NCBI GenBank assembly: GCA_944392695.1
Contig: CALXXN010000001.1
Location: 186,001 to 250,000, forward strand
Source: an uncultured Spirochaetales bacterium
GTDB taxonomy: Bacteria; Spirochaetota; Spirochaetia; Sphaerochaetales; Sphaerochaetaceae
Direction: 5' to 3'
Length of the DNA stretch: 64,000 bases
In this document: positions 8,091-16,673 of the stretch, in pieces
How the letters are laid out: the number at the start of each line of letters is the position of its first letter
Position numbering within the stretch: position 1 is the stretch's first letter
Notes under the pieces: generated by a model
What the model was told of the DNA's origin: nothing
The model's database searches: none
The model's input: only the letters and a program-made list of their open reading frames with translations
Made by a program: the position numbers and the translations under genes

Positions 8091-9704
8091 ATGAGAGAGA
8101 ATGTGTTCCGTGGTCGCTCGCTGACCGTGATCGAGGATTTCTCCATTGAGGAGAGGCGCTATTTCTTCCAGAAGGTGCGTGAGCTGAAGGATGCTTACGA
8201 GAAGGGTGATGAGGCCGTCCTGGACCGCTTCCGGATCAACGACCCTGATTTCGGTGTCTATGAGGTCTTCCTCGAGGACAGCACTAGGACCAAGGAGAGC
8301 TTCCGCAATGCCGCCAAGTTCCATCATGCCAAGGTGAGCGAGCTGATGACAAGCTCATCCTCGATCAACAAGGGCGAGAGTTATGCTGATACCTTCAACA
8401 TGCTTTCTGGTTACAGCAACCGCATCTTCATCGTACGCAGCAAGGTCGAGGGGCTGACACGTTATCTTGATGAGGAGTGCCGTGCCTACAGCCAGCGCAA
8501 CCACCTGCCTGTTGCTCCCGCCTTCATCAACGCAGGAGATGGCAAGCACGAGCATCCAACCCAGGAGCTCCTTGATGAGTTCACCTTCCTTGAAGACAAC
8601 GGAATGGACTTCTCCAAGCTCCATGTCGCTCTTGTTGGAGACCTCTATCATGGACGTACCGTCCACTCGAAAGCCGACGGTCTCAAGGTCTTCGACAACG
8701 TCAAAGTCGACCTTGTCGCCCCTCCAGAACTCGCCATGCCAGACAGCTATGTCGAAAAGATGAAGGAGAATGGTTTTGAAGTGCGCACCTTCGCTTCGAT
8801 TGACGACTACCTCGACCAGGGTGATGTCGCCATGAAGTGGTATTTCACACGTCCCCAGCTTGAGAGGATGGGTGAGCGCATCCTCCAGAAGCAGGCTGAA
8901 CTGAGGAAGTCGATTACCTTCCGCCCTGAGTTCATGTCACGTATCAAGGAGGGCACGAAGTTCTACCACCCACTGCCACGCCACAAGGAGCATCCGACAA
9001 TCCCGACCTTCCTGGACAACACTCCCCTCAATGCCTGGGAGAGGCAGGCGATCAATGGCATGTACTGCCGCATCGTCCTACTTTCACTGATCGCAGGCCG
9101 CTGTGGTGATGACTACACAGGTCCTGCCAGGACACTGCCTGACTACACTGATGAAGAGTACATCGTCCGTGTCGACCTCTCGAAGAAGGAGGACAGCGGC
9201 AAGGTCAAGAACTATTCTGAAGGTGTCCATCCAATCGACAATGGCATAGTGATTGACCACATCTGCCGTGGTGAGGATCCCTCCTCGATCCGTGAGCACA
9301 TGAGGCTCATCTCCACTGTCCTTGGCATTGATGATGGCCGTGGTGGGGAGTGGATCAGCCGTGGTTCTGATGGGCAGTACAAGGGCATCATCTTCCGCCC
9401 TGGTGATTATGACCTGACCCGCAAGGACCTCAAGCGCCTTGCCGCCTTGGCTCCGCATTGCACGCTGAACATCATCAAAGATGGCAAGGTCAGCGCTAAG
9501 TTCCGCACCCACATGCCACCCAGGATCTACAACTTCGACGACCTTTGTTGTGCGAACGAGGCCTGCATCTCCCATCCGTCACAGGGCGAGGGTGTCGGTT
9601 CGATGTTCATCAGGACAGCTGATGGCCACTATGCCTGTGCTTACTGTGGCCGTTTCCACAGCTACAAGGAAATATGGGCAAGGGGTAGAAAACAGGGCCG
9701 CTAA
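8091..9704 (+). CDS. pyrBI: Aspartate carbamoyltransferase, fused catalytic-regulatory chain (PyrB-PyrI)
   Basis: A 537-residue protein starting at ATG 8091 behind GGAGG; an earlier in-frame ATG at 8049 lies inside the terminator and is rejected. Residues about 1-350 are the catalytic chain: carbamoyl-phosphate-binding EDSTRTKESF, the HPTQELLDEF motif, and the PLPR loop (FYHPLPRHKEHP). Residues about 375-537 are a PyrI-like regulatory chain ending in a zinc domain with Cys pairs in CCANEAC and CAYCGRF. PyrB-PyrI fusions are known in Thermotoga and Treponema. The enzyme makes N-carbamoyl-aspartate, the committed pyrimidine step. First gene of the operon. Confidence 0.95.
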   Translation: MRENVFRGRSLTVIEDFSIEERRYFFQKVRELKDAYEKGDEAVLDRFRINDPDFGVYEVFLEDSTRTKESFRNAAKFHHAKVSELMTSSSSINKGESYADTFNMLSGYSNRIFIVRSKVEGLTRYLDEECRAYSQRNHLPVAPAFINAGDGKHEHPTQELLDEFTFLEDNGMDFSKLHVALVGDLYHGRTVHSKADGLKVFDNVKVDLVAPPELAMPDSYVEKMKENGFEVRTFASIDDYLDQGDVAMKWYFTRPQLERMGERILQKQAELRKSITFRPEFMSRIKEGTKFYHPLPRHKEHPTIPTFLDNTPLNAWERQAINGMYCRIVLLSLIAGRCGDDYTGPARTLPDYTDEEYIVRVDLSKKEDSGKVKNYSEGVHPIDNGIVIDHICRGEDPSSIREHMRLISTVLGIDDGRGGEWISRGSDGQYKGIIFRPGDYDLTRKDLKRLAALAPHCTLNIIKDGKVSAKFRTHMPPRIYNFDDLCCANEACISHPSQGEGVGSMFIRTADGHYACAYCGRFHSYKEIWARGRKQGR

Positions 9705-9733
9705 GCCGATAAGATTGAGACAAGGAGCATTTC

Positions 9734-10432
9734 ATGAAAACCATTGAGGAAATAACAAGATATTACGGACCACAGCTGGCAAAGGCGGCTTTTGAGCTGG
9801 GTGCCATCCGCCTCAACGCGGCCGACCCATTCACCTGGGCCAGCGGCTACCGCATGCCGATTTACAATGACAACAGGCAGTTCCTGGCCCGTGCCAGCAT
9901 GCGTGCCCTGATCTGCGATGCTTTCACAGACATGCTCGAGGCCCTCTCCTTTGATCCCAAGAACATCGCAGGTACGGCCACAGCCGGCATCCCACATGCC
10001 ACGACCCTTGCCGACAGGCTCCAGAAGCCACTTTCCTATGTCCGTTCATCGAGCAAGGACCATGGACTTGGTCATCAGATCGAAGGCCTTGGCAAGGATG
10101 GCAGCTACCATGGCCAGCCTGTCTGCCTGATCGAGGACCTGATCAGCACAGGCAAGAGTTCGATCGCAGCCGTCAAGGCGATTGTCGAAGCTGATGGCAA
10201 GGTGCCTGTCTGCCTTGCGATCTTCACTTATGGTCTTGATGCCGCATCCGAAGCCTTCGCGGCCCTTGACCCTGCCTGCGAGGCGCATACGATCCTGAGC
10301 TATCCTGTCATGCTCCAGACAGCGCTTGAGACAGGCTATATCAATGAAAATGAGGCGTCCCTCCTGAGGGAGTGGCGTGAAGACCCCTTTGGCTGGGGTG
10401 AGAGGCATGGCTTCAGGAAGGTGGAGAGATGA
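9734..10432 (+). CDS. pyrE: Orotate phosphoribosyltransferase
   Basis: A 232-residue type I PRTase of normal length that converts orotate and PRPP to OMP. The N terminus has the FTWASGYRMPIYNDNR substrate-binding segment. The PRPP loop is VCLIEDLISTGKSS (about residues 132-145), with the two acidic residues and the Thr-Gly-Lys that hold the ribose phosphate. The flexible catalytic loop carries SSSKDHGLGHQIEG. ATG follows AAGGAG by 7 bases. It lies 29 bp after pyrBI and overlaps pyrF by 4 bp. Confidence 0.95.
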   Translation: MKTIEEITRYYGPQLAKAAFELGAIRLNAADPFTWASGYRMPIYNDNRQFLARASMRALICDAFTDMLEALSFDPKNIAGTATAGIPHATTLADRLQKPLSYVRSSSKDHGLGHQIEGLGKDGSYHGQPVCLIEDLISTGKSSIAAVKAIVEADGKVPVCLAIFTYGLDAASEAFAALDPACEAHTILSYPVMLQTALETGYINENEASLLREWREDPFGWGERHGFRKVER

Positions 10433-11310
10433 GCTACGTTGATTTGTTGAAGAAGAGCGCGGAGGAAACCGGCAACATCATATGCATGGGCCTTGACCCA
10501 GTCCTCGATGCGCTTCCTGGTGAAGGTGGCTTCCGCGACCGTGTCAATGCCTTTGGCGAGGCGCTCTTCCATCGCATGAGGCTGGAGGGTGTCGCCCCTG
10601 CCGCCTTCAAGCCGAACATCGGTTACTATGCCATCCACGACAGGCCTCGTGATGATTCCTTCGAAGGGTCATCCGCACTGGCAGACGTGCTCGACATGCT
10701 TGAGAGTTTCTTCCCTGGCATTCCTGTCATCCTTGACAGCAAGCGGGGGGACATTGCCAAGAGCAGTCAGAACTACAGCGATGAGGCCTTCGCCTGCTGG
10801 GGTGCTGATGCTGTCACCGTCTCCCCCTACATGGGGCATGACTCCGTCTTCCCCTTCGCCGTGGAGGGCAAGGGTGTCTATGTGCTCAACCGTACGAGCA
10901 ACCCTGGCGCCAAGCAGCTCCAGAACACGCTGGTCATCGACAAGGTCGAGGAGAGGTTGAGCTATCCACTGTATATCGAGGTCGCCCACACGATCGCCCA
11001 CTGGTCGAATGAGCATGAGGGCATTGGCGCTGTCGTCGGTGCCACGAGCATGGATGAGCTCAAGGCCATCGTCCGCTACTATGCGGAAAAGGATGTCCCG
11101 ACCCTTATCCCTGGTGTCGGCAGCCAGGGTGGATTTGCCGAGGATGTCATGAAGGCCCTCTCCGAGGCCGGTTATGACCTCCGCCTGGCACGTATCAACT
11201 CATCAAGCGGACTGACCCATCCTTGGAAGAAGGGCCCGGCCCCTGAGGACTGGCTCGATGTCTGCATGGCAGCGCTCAAGGACCTGGTTGGAAAGACACA
11301 GCTGAAGTAG
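10429..11310 (+). CDS. pyrF: Orotidine 5'-phosphate decarboxylase, type 2
   Basis: A 293-residue OMP decarboxylase of the longer type 2 subfamily (mycobacterial/Myxococcus type). Landmarks are CMGLDPVLDALPG at the N terminus, FKPNIGYY, the catalytic Lys-Asp array in VILDSKRGDIAKSS (about residues 102-115), and the C-terminal phosphate-gripping PGVGSQGG. The product is UMP, the end of the de novo pathway. The ATG overlaps the pyrE stop, implying coupled translation. Confidence 0.94.
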   Translation: MSYVDLLKKSAEETGNIICMGLDPVLDALPGEGGFRDRVNAFGEALFHRMRLEGVAPAAFKPNIGYYAIHDRPRDDSFEGSSALADVLDMLESFFPGIPVILDSKRGDIAKSSQNYSDEAFACWGADAVTVSPYMGHDSVFPFAVEGKGVYVLNRTSNPGAKQLQNTLVIDKVEERLSYPLYIEVAHTIAHWSNEHEGIGAVVGATSMDELKAIVRYYAEKDVPTLIPGVGSQGGFAEDVMKALSEAGYDLRLARINSSSGLTHPWKKGPAPEDWLDVCMAALKDLVGKTQLK

Positions 11311-11319
11311 GAGTCTTTT

Positions 11320-13056
11320 ATGAATGAAGCGGCGAGGGCCCTCTCCGGTGCCCATCTGAGGAAGGAAGTCCATCTGGCCACCGTCAGTGGTGTCGCCTCG
11401 ACGAAGAAGGAGCTTGTACGCTGGTTCGACAGGGCCACGGATGTCGATGTGATCACGACCAAGAGCTTCCAGGTGACAGTGAATCCTGGTAACAGGGAGC
11501 CTGTGATCTGCGAGGTGGGCGAGGGGGATTTCGGCAACTCCGTAGGCCTCAGGAACCCAGGACTTGATGTGGCGCTTGAAGACATCTCCCAGCTTCGGAA
11601 GGAGGGGCTATCGAAGATCCTCAATGTCTCAGTCAGCGCCTCCAGCCCTGATGACTTCATAAGGCTCATCAAGGCCTTCGATGATCTGGCTGACACGATC
11701 GAGTTGAATTTCTCCTGTCCCCATGCCGCTTCTGGTTATGGCGCATCAATAGGCTGCGACCTTGGCATCGCCTCTGACTATGTGCGTGCGATCAAGGCCG
11801 CCTGCCCTGTGATGCATGCCGCCCTCCTGGTGAAGCTGACGCCCAATGTCGACGACATCGCTTCAATCGCCCGTGCTGTAATCGAGGCGGGAGCAGATGG
11901 CATCGTCGCGATCAACACGGTCGGACCCCGCCTTTACACAATCGAAGGCACCGACATCCCAATACTGAACAACAAGCTTGGTGGCAAGGGTGGTGCGAGT
12001 GGCGCCTGGGTCAATGAGGATGCCTTGAAGTGTGTATCTGAGATACGCAAGGCGATTGGAGATGGTCCCATCATCATCGGCATGGGTGGTGTCTCCTCTG
12101 GGCATGATGCCGCCCGCATGGTCGAAGCCGGGGCTGATGCCGTAGGACTTGGTTCTGTCTTCGGCCGGGTGCGCCAGCAGGACTGGCCAGCCTTCATCAA
12201 GTGTGTCAAGGATGAGGCCGCCTGTGAGCTTGGAGGCCAGGAAGCCTCCTCCCATTCAAAGGACTACTGGGTGCCTGGACGCCGCATGGAGTACAGGGAG
12301 CACAGGGTCGTATCGGCAGTGAGGCATACAGAGGAGATGCTCCTCCTGGAGCTGGACGGGGAGTTGGATTGCAAGGCAGGCCAGTTCGCCTTCCTCTTCG
12401 TGCCTGGCCTTGGGGAGAAACCCTTCTCAGTCGCCCATGGCAAGCCGCTGACCTTCCTGATCCGGCGCCGTGGTGAGTTCACAAAGCACCTGTTTGACTT
12501 GAAGCCAGGGGACGTCGTCTATACCCGTGGCCTCTATGGTGCCGCGCTTGAATGCCCCGGTAGCAAGAGGGCGCTCCTGGTCGCAGGTGGCAGCGGAGTG
12601 GCTGTCGTCCCATCGCTTTGCCGTTCGCTCGAAGGCCGTGCAGAGAGGATAGACATACTCGTCGGCACTTCAGCCTCATCAACGACTGGTTGTGATGGCA
12701 AGGCCCTCTTCGAGGACTATCTCAATGAGCATGCTGCTTCTTATACAGTCATCGCAGATGATGGTGTGCCAGGACGTGTGCTCTCATCAATCCCAGAGGC
12801 CCTGGGGGATGCCAAGGATGTGAAACTCTACCTCGTCGGCCCTGAGGTCTTCATGGGCAAGGCCGCAGAGAAGGCGCTTGATGCAGGACTTTCCCGTGAT
12901 GACATCTACCTCTCACTGGAGCGCATGACGCTCTGTGGCGTCGGCCTTTGTGGAGAGTGTGTCTGTGGTGACCGCCTGACCTGTCAGTGGGGCACCTTCC
13001 AGTCCTATGCATACATCATGGATGAGGCCCCGGAGCTCTTGAAGGGAGGTCATTGA
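11320..13056 (+). CDS. pyrDK: Dihydroorotate dehydrogenase fused to its electron-transfer subunit (PyrD-PyrK)
   Basis: A 578-residue fusion. Residues about 1-305 are a class 1 DHODH: FMN-barrel motifs NPGNREPVICEV, the active-site Cys in LNFSCPHA, KLTPNVDDIASIA, and the phosphate-binding GMGGVSSGHDA with GLGSVFGR. Residues about 315-578 are a PyrK-type FAD/[2Fe-2S] reductase ending in the cluster motif LCGVGLCGECVCG...LTC. In Firmicutes these are separate subunits of the NAD-dependent type 1B enzyme. Fusion guarantees one-to-one coupling of dihydroorotate oxidation to NAD+ reduction. Domain order and all key Cys residues look intact. Confidence 0.93.
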   Translation: MNEAARALSGAHLRKEVHLATVSGVASTKKELVRWFDRATDVDVITTKSFQVTVNPGNREPVICEVGEGDFGNSVGLRNPGLDVALEDISQLRKEGLSKILNVSVSASSPDDFIRLIKAFDDLADTIELNFSCPHAASGYGASIGCDLGIASDYVRAIKAACPVMHAALLVKLTPNVDDIASIARAVIEAGADGIVAINTVGPRLYTIEGTDIPILNNKLGGKGGASGAWVNEDALKCVSEIRKAIGDGPIIIGMGGVSSGHDAARMVEAGADAVGLGSVFGRVRQQDWPAFIKCVKDEAACELGGQEASSHSKDYWVPGRRMEYREHRVVSAVRHTEEMLLLELDGELDCKAGQFAFLFVPGLGEKPFSVAHGKPLTFLIRRRGEFTKHLFDLKPGDVVYTRGLYGAALECPGSKRALLVAGGSGVAVVPSLCRSLEGRAERIDILVGTSASSTTGCDGKALFEDYLNEHAASYTVIADDGVPGRVLSSIPEALGDAKDVKLYLVGPEVFMGKAAEKALDAGLSRDDIYLSLERMTLCGVGLCGECVCGDRLTCQWGTFQSYAYIMDEAPELLKGGH

Positions 13057-14093
13057 TGGTAGACATGCATGTCCATCTCAGGGACTGGGGGCAGGAAGCC
13101 AAGGAGACAGTGGCCCATGGTCTTGCCATGGCCTCGAAAGCAGGGATCCACCGTGTGGCTGACATGCCCAATACCGCACCAGCGTTGACAGACAGGGATA
13201 CTGTCCTTGACCGCCTTGCCTTGGCAAGTGGACCATCACGACGCCATCATGTTGCCTATTCTGTCTTCATGGGCTTGACTGCGGACCCTGGACAGGTCAG
13301 GGAGGCTGTCTCAACCTGGCAGGAGCTCTTCCCACTTGTCGTGGGCTTGAAGATGTTCGCAGGACACTCGACAGGTGACATGGGGCTTGTCAGCGAAGCT
13401 GAACAGTCACTGGTATTCAAGACCCTGGCTGAGGCAGGCTATGAGGGCATACTTGCGATCCACTGTGAGAAGGAGTCATTGCTGAAGCCAGACCTGTACA
13501 AGCCGGGCCATTTTGAGACCCACAGCGATGCCCGTCCCGCCCAAGCCGAGGTGGAGAGCGTACGAGACATGATCCGCCTTTCCAAGGAAGCAGGCTTCAA
13601 GGGAGGCCTTCATATCTGCCACATATCGACAGCAGGGGCGCTTGGACTTGTCAAACAAGCCAGGGCTGCTGGAATAGACATCTCCTGTGCGGCGACAGCC
13701 CACCATGCCTTGCTGACACGTGAGGATGCCAAGGCCCATGGGCGCTACCTCAAGATGAATCCTCCACTGAGGGATGAAGCTGACAGGTCGGCAGTCTACC
13801 AGGGCCTCATCGATGGTACGATCGACTTTGTCGAAAGCGACCATGCCCCTCATGCGCTTGAGGACAAGGAGCAGGGTGCGAGTGGCATCCCAGGCTTCGA
13901 AGGCACGCTCCACCTCCTTGCCCGTCTAAAGGAAGATGGCGTGTCCATAGGGCGCTTGGAAGACCTCTTCAGCCGCAATGCCACAAGGCGTTATGGCCTT
14001 GCTGATGAGGAGGGGCGCCTGCTCCCTGATTCGATTGGAAGCCGTATCCGCACACTGGCGGATGGCTATCCGTTCCAGCCCTGGGGCCGCTAG
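13056..14093 (+). CDS. pyrC: Dihydroorotase
   Basis: A 345-residue amidohydrolase that cyclises carbamoyl-aspartate. The metal-binding HVHLRDWG comes right at the N terminus, so the protein lacks the N-terminal beta-sandwich common in the longer type. Other ligands are in LAIHCEKES (about residue 132), HICHIST, and the catalytic Asp in VESDHAPH. I take ATG 13056, overlapping the pyrDK stop and 5 bases after GGGAGG, over TTG 13053. It is the last gene of the operon. carAB and pyrG/pyrH are not in this window. Confidence 0.93.
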   Translation: MVDMHVHLRDWGQEAKETVAHGLAMASKAGIHRVADMPNTAPALTDRDTVLDRLALASGPSRRHHVAYSVFMGLTADPGQVREAVSTWQELFPLVVGLKMFAGHSTGDMGLVSEAEQSLVFKTLAEAGYEGILAIHCEKESLLKPDLYKPGHFETHSDARPAQAEVESVRDMIRLSKEAGFKGGLHICHISTAGALGLVKQARAAGIDISCAATAHHALLTREDAKAHGRYLKMNPPLRDEADRSAVYQGLIDGTIDFVESDHAPHALEDKEQGASGIPGFEGTLHLLARLKEDGVSIGRLEDLFSRNATRRYGLADEEGRLLPDSIGSRIRTLADGYPFQPWGR

Positions 14094-14107
14094 GCCCAGG
14101 GTCTCTG

Positions 14108-14127
14108 GCCATTGAATGGCTTTTGTT
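14108..14127 (+). terminator. Candidate terminator of the pyr operon
   Basis: A short stem GCCAT-TGA-ATGGC followed by TTTTGTT, 14 bases after the pyrC stop. A further weak stem (CCAG/CTGG) lies just before it. The stem is only 5 bp, so efficiency is doubtful. Confidence 0.4.
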
Positions 14128-14180
14128 GTATAACAGAGCAAGACCAAGACAGGAGGCAGAGGCTGTGAAGAAGTGCGACG

Positions 14181-14278
14181 ACGCAAGCCCTTACCCAAGT
14201 AGTAGCATCCACTTATTCATCAAAGCAGCCCTTGCGTGATAGGCCTGTCCGGGCTCCGCATGGGCAGGAGGCGGAGCC
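14181..14278 (+). promoter_or_regulatory. Structured leader with RBS hairpin upstream of corA
   Basis: Three helices can be drawn. ACGCAAG (14181-14187) pairs with CTTGCGT (14231-14237). An 8-bp perfect hairpin, GGCTCCGC (14252-14259) with GCGGAGCC (14271-14278), ends exactly at the corA ATG and holds AGGAG in its loop. The alternative CCTGTCC (14244-14250) with GGGCAGG (14262-14268) covers the Shine-Dalgarno and excludes the hairpin. This looks like a translational switch. I see no known Mg2+ riboswitch consensus. A possible -10 (TATAAC) is at 14129. Confidence 0.5.
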
Positions 14279-15262
14279 ATGATCACAATCAGGAACAATA
14301 GTGAGAAATACACCTGGGTGGATGCCCGGGACGTCAACCGTGATGATATGACCACGCTCAGCGAGGAGTATGGGATATCATCAGAACTCTTGGCCGATAT
14401 CCTGGACCAGGACGAGCAGAGCCGTATGGAGAAGGAGGACGATTATCTTGCCTTCATCGTCCGTATCCCACGTGACGAGGAGGACGATGACGACCCACTT
14501 GTCCGTACCGCCGTGCCGCTTGGCATCGTCCTCTACCCGGACAAGGTCATCACGATCTGCCAGGGTGACAGCATAGTCCTCGAGGACTTCGCCCGCAGCC
14601 GCTTCCGCCAGTATCCTGTCGACACAAGGGAAGGCTTCGTCCTTTCGGTCCTGGGCCGCTCCGCCCTGGTCTTCATCCGCATCCTGAAATACATCAACCG
14701 GCAGAAGGACCTGGTCGAGGAACAGTTGCACAAGAGTGTCATGAACGACGAGCTGATCCAGCTGCTGCAGATCCAGAAGTCGCTCGTCTACCTGACGACC
14801 AGCCTCACCAGCAACGAGATGCTCCTCGAGAAGATGGTCAAGAGCCCGATCTTCAAACTGAACAACGAGGATGAGAAGGACTTCCTCGATGATGTCATCA
14901 CAGACAACAAGCAGGCCATCGCCATGGCCAACATCTACTCCGACATCCTGACAGGTACGATGGATGCCTTCGCATCCGTCATCAGCAACAACATGAACGT
15001 CATCATGAAGCGCCTGACAGTGATCTCCCTCGCACTCAGCATACCGACCTTCATCACAGGTTTCTTCGGTATGAACATACATATCCCTGGAACTGATTCC
15101 AACTGGGCCTGGCTCGTACTCGCAGGCCTCTGCCTGGTCGTCTCCATCGTCGGCTCCTACATCATCTCAGACCGGCACAACAGGGAGCTGACCCGGGCGG
15201 AGAAGGCTGAAGCCCGGCGCCGTGGAAGGTCGTCGCGTGAAAAGCGCCGGAGGAAGCAGTGA
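14279..15262 (+). CDS. corA: CorA family Mg2+/Co2+ transporter
   Basis: A 327-residue CorA/MIT-family channel protein. The N-terminal about 250 residues form the cytoplasmic acidic and long-helix domain. Two C-terminal membrane helices follow (VISLALSIPTFITGFFGMN and WAWLVLAGLCLVVSIVGSYII), with the selectivity signature GMN in FGMNIHIPG between them. The tail is strongly basic. It probably imports Mg2+ across the inner membrane. The ATG lies directly after an 8-bp hairpin that can mask its Shine-Dalgarno, so expression is probably controlled at translation. The 3' end overlaps the next gene. Confidence 0.93.
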   Translation: MITIRNNSEKYTWVDARDVNRDDMTTLSEEYGISSELLADILDQDEQSRMEKEDDYLAFIVRIPRDEEDDDDPLVRTAVPLGIVLYPDKVITICQGDSIVLEDFARSRFRQYPVDTREGFVLSVLGRSALVFIRILKYINRQKDLVEEQLHKSVMNDELIQLLQIQKSLVYLTTSLTSNEMLLEKMVKSPIFKLNNEDEKDFLDDVITDNKQAIAMANIYSDILTGTMDAFASVISNNMNVIMKRLTVISLALSIPTFITGFFGMNIHIPGTDSNWAWLVLAGLCLVVSIVGSYIISDRHNRELTRAEKAEARRRGRSSREKRRRKQ

Positions 15263-16452
15263 AGGCCATGCGCATCACCAGCATCCTACTGGTCGTCTTC
15301 CTCAGCCTCACTCCATTGATGGCGGATGCCACAGAGGACATCATCACACTGTACGAGTCACTGGAAAACCAGCATCCTGATTTCAACAACAGACTCAGCA
15401 AGGCTGCTTCTGATGCCCTGCTTGCAAGGGAGTGTGATGCCGCTTCCGCAGGACTCAGCCGCCCACAGCTCTTCTTCTCCCTCCAGCGCATAGCAGCCAT
15501 AGCCCATGACAGCCATACGGCGCCCATCCTCGATGGAGATACGACCCAGGAACTGACCTATATCCCACTGGGCTTCGATTTCATCAATGATGACCTCGTC
15601 ATCGTCACAGCCTCCCAGGAGGAGTCCTTGCTATTGGGGAAGACAGTGGAATCAATCGAAGGTCATGACATTGAAGCATTGATTGGACTGTCAGATGGAC
15701 AGATTCCAAATGACAATGCAACCTACCTCATGACCCAGGTGGCATCCTGGCTCTCAGTCTACGACTTCCTTGCCGCAATCGGCGTGGCTGATGGACCTGT
15801 CGATATTGTCTTTAAGGATGGTTCATCAACCAGCATCGAGGCCCTGCCTTACGATGCATACGCTTCGACGAGCTACGTATATTTCAGGCAGGCCCTGCCT
15901 CCTACGATGAACCCAGGCTCCCTATACAGCGCGATGTCACTTGGAGACCCTGAGGCCCTGCTCATCAACTACCATGCCTGTGCTGAAATGCCTGGTTATC
16001 CATTTGAGACCTTCGCAGATGATGTGTGCACCTTGATCCGCGAAGATGGCTACAAGAAAGTCATCATAGACCTCCGCTGGAACAGTGGGGGCGACAGCAG
16101 GATCATCGCACCACTGGTCGATGGACTTGAAGCCATACAGGACGAACGCGGCCTCGAGGTCTATGTCCTCATCGCTGAGAACACGTTCTCAAGTGCCATA
16201 CTCAACGCGCTTGAACTCAAGGACAGGCTGGATGCCACCTTGGTAGGCCGCCCGACAGGTGGTTCTGTGAGCCATTATGGGGAAATCCAGGTTGCGGTGC
16301 TCCATTGGAGTGGTATCCAGTACTCTTATTCCACAAAGTACTTTGACAACGGTGCCACAGGACCACTCCTGCCTGACATCCCTGTAGCGGAAAGCGTGGA
16401 AGCTTACAGGGATGGTGTTGACGTGGACCTGATGGCCTTGGGAGTGATCTGA
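15259..16452 (+). CDS. Exported S41-family peptidase-like protein
   Basis: A 397-residue protein with an N-terminal signal peptide (RITSILLVVFLSLTPLMADA). The C-terminal half has the S41 (C-terminal processing peptidase-like) core: VIIDLRWNSGGDS (about residue 267), then ENTFSSAILNA with the candidate catalytic Ser, then VGRPTGGSVSHYGE. A PDZ domain is not obvious. The start is GTG 15259, five bases after GGAGG, overlapping the corA stop; ATG 15268 is the alternative. It likely acts in the periplasm. The following small gene overlaps by one base. Confidence 0.75.
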   Translation: MKAMRITSILLVVFLSLTPLMADATEDIITLYESLENQHPDFNNRLSKAASDALLARECDAASAGLSRPQLFFSLQRIAAIAHDSHTAPILDGDTTQELTYIPLGFDFINDDLVIVTASQEESLLLGKTVESIEGHDIEALIGLSDGQIPNDNATYLMTQVASWLSVYDFLAAIGVADGPVDIVFKDGSSTSIEALPYDAYASTSYVYFRQALPPTMNPGSLYSAMSLGDPEALLINYHACAEMPGYPFETFADDVCTLIREDGYKKVIIDLRWNSGGDSRIIAPLVDGLEAIQDERGLEVYVLIAENTFSSAILNALELKDRLDATLVGRPTGGSVSHYGEIQVAVLHWSGIQYSYSTKYFDNGATGPLLPDIPVAESVEAYRDGVDVDLMALGVI

Positions 16453-16673
16453 TGTTCCATAGGAAGAAGACAGTGGCAGATGCGGCCAAATGGCCTGTAG
16501 ATGAGTACCGTCCTGCTGTAAAGCGCAGCATCTGCACAGGGGAGGCGGTCTTCGGCTTCATCCGGCGTTCTGACAACAGCTTCACCGACATCTGCCTCGT
16601 CAAAGATGAGGACATCCCAAAGCTGCTCGCACAGTATGGGCATGAGAGGAGTGACCTGGTTGAGATTTACTGA
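16452..16673 (+). CDS. Small conserved-looking protein of unknown function
   Basis: A 73-residue soluble protein starting MFHRKKTVADAAKW and ending SDLVEIY. GGGAG lies 7 bases upstream and the ATG overlaps the preceding stop, so the frame is well supported. It has no membrane segment and no motif I can name. Its stop overlaps the convergent PPOX-fold gene by 7 bp. Confidence 0.6.
   Translation: MFHRKKTVADAAKWPVDEYRPAVKRSICTGEAVFGFIRRSDNSFTDICLVKDEDIPKLLAQYGHERSDLVEIY

Noticed and set aside
14094-14278. Known Mg2+ riboswitch (M-box) before corA
   Set aside because: The leader has structure but not the conserved M-box helices or sequence blocks, so I list it only as an uncharacterised structured leader.
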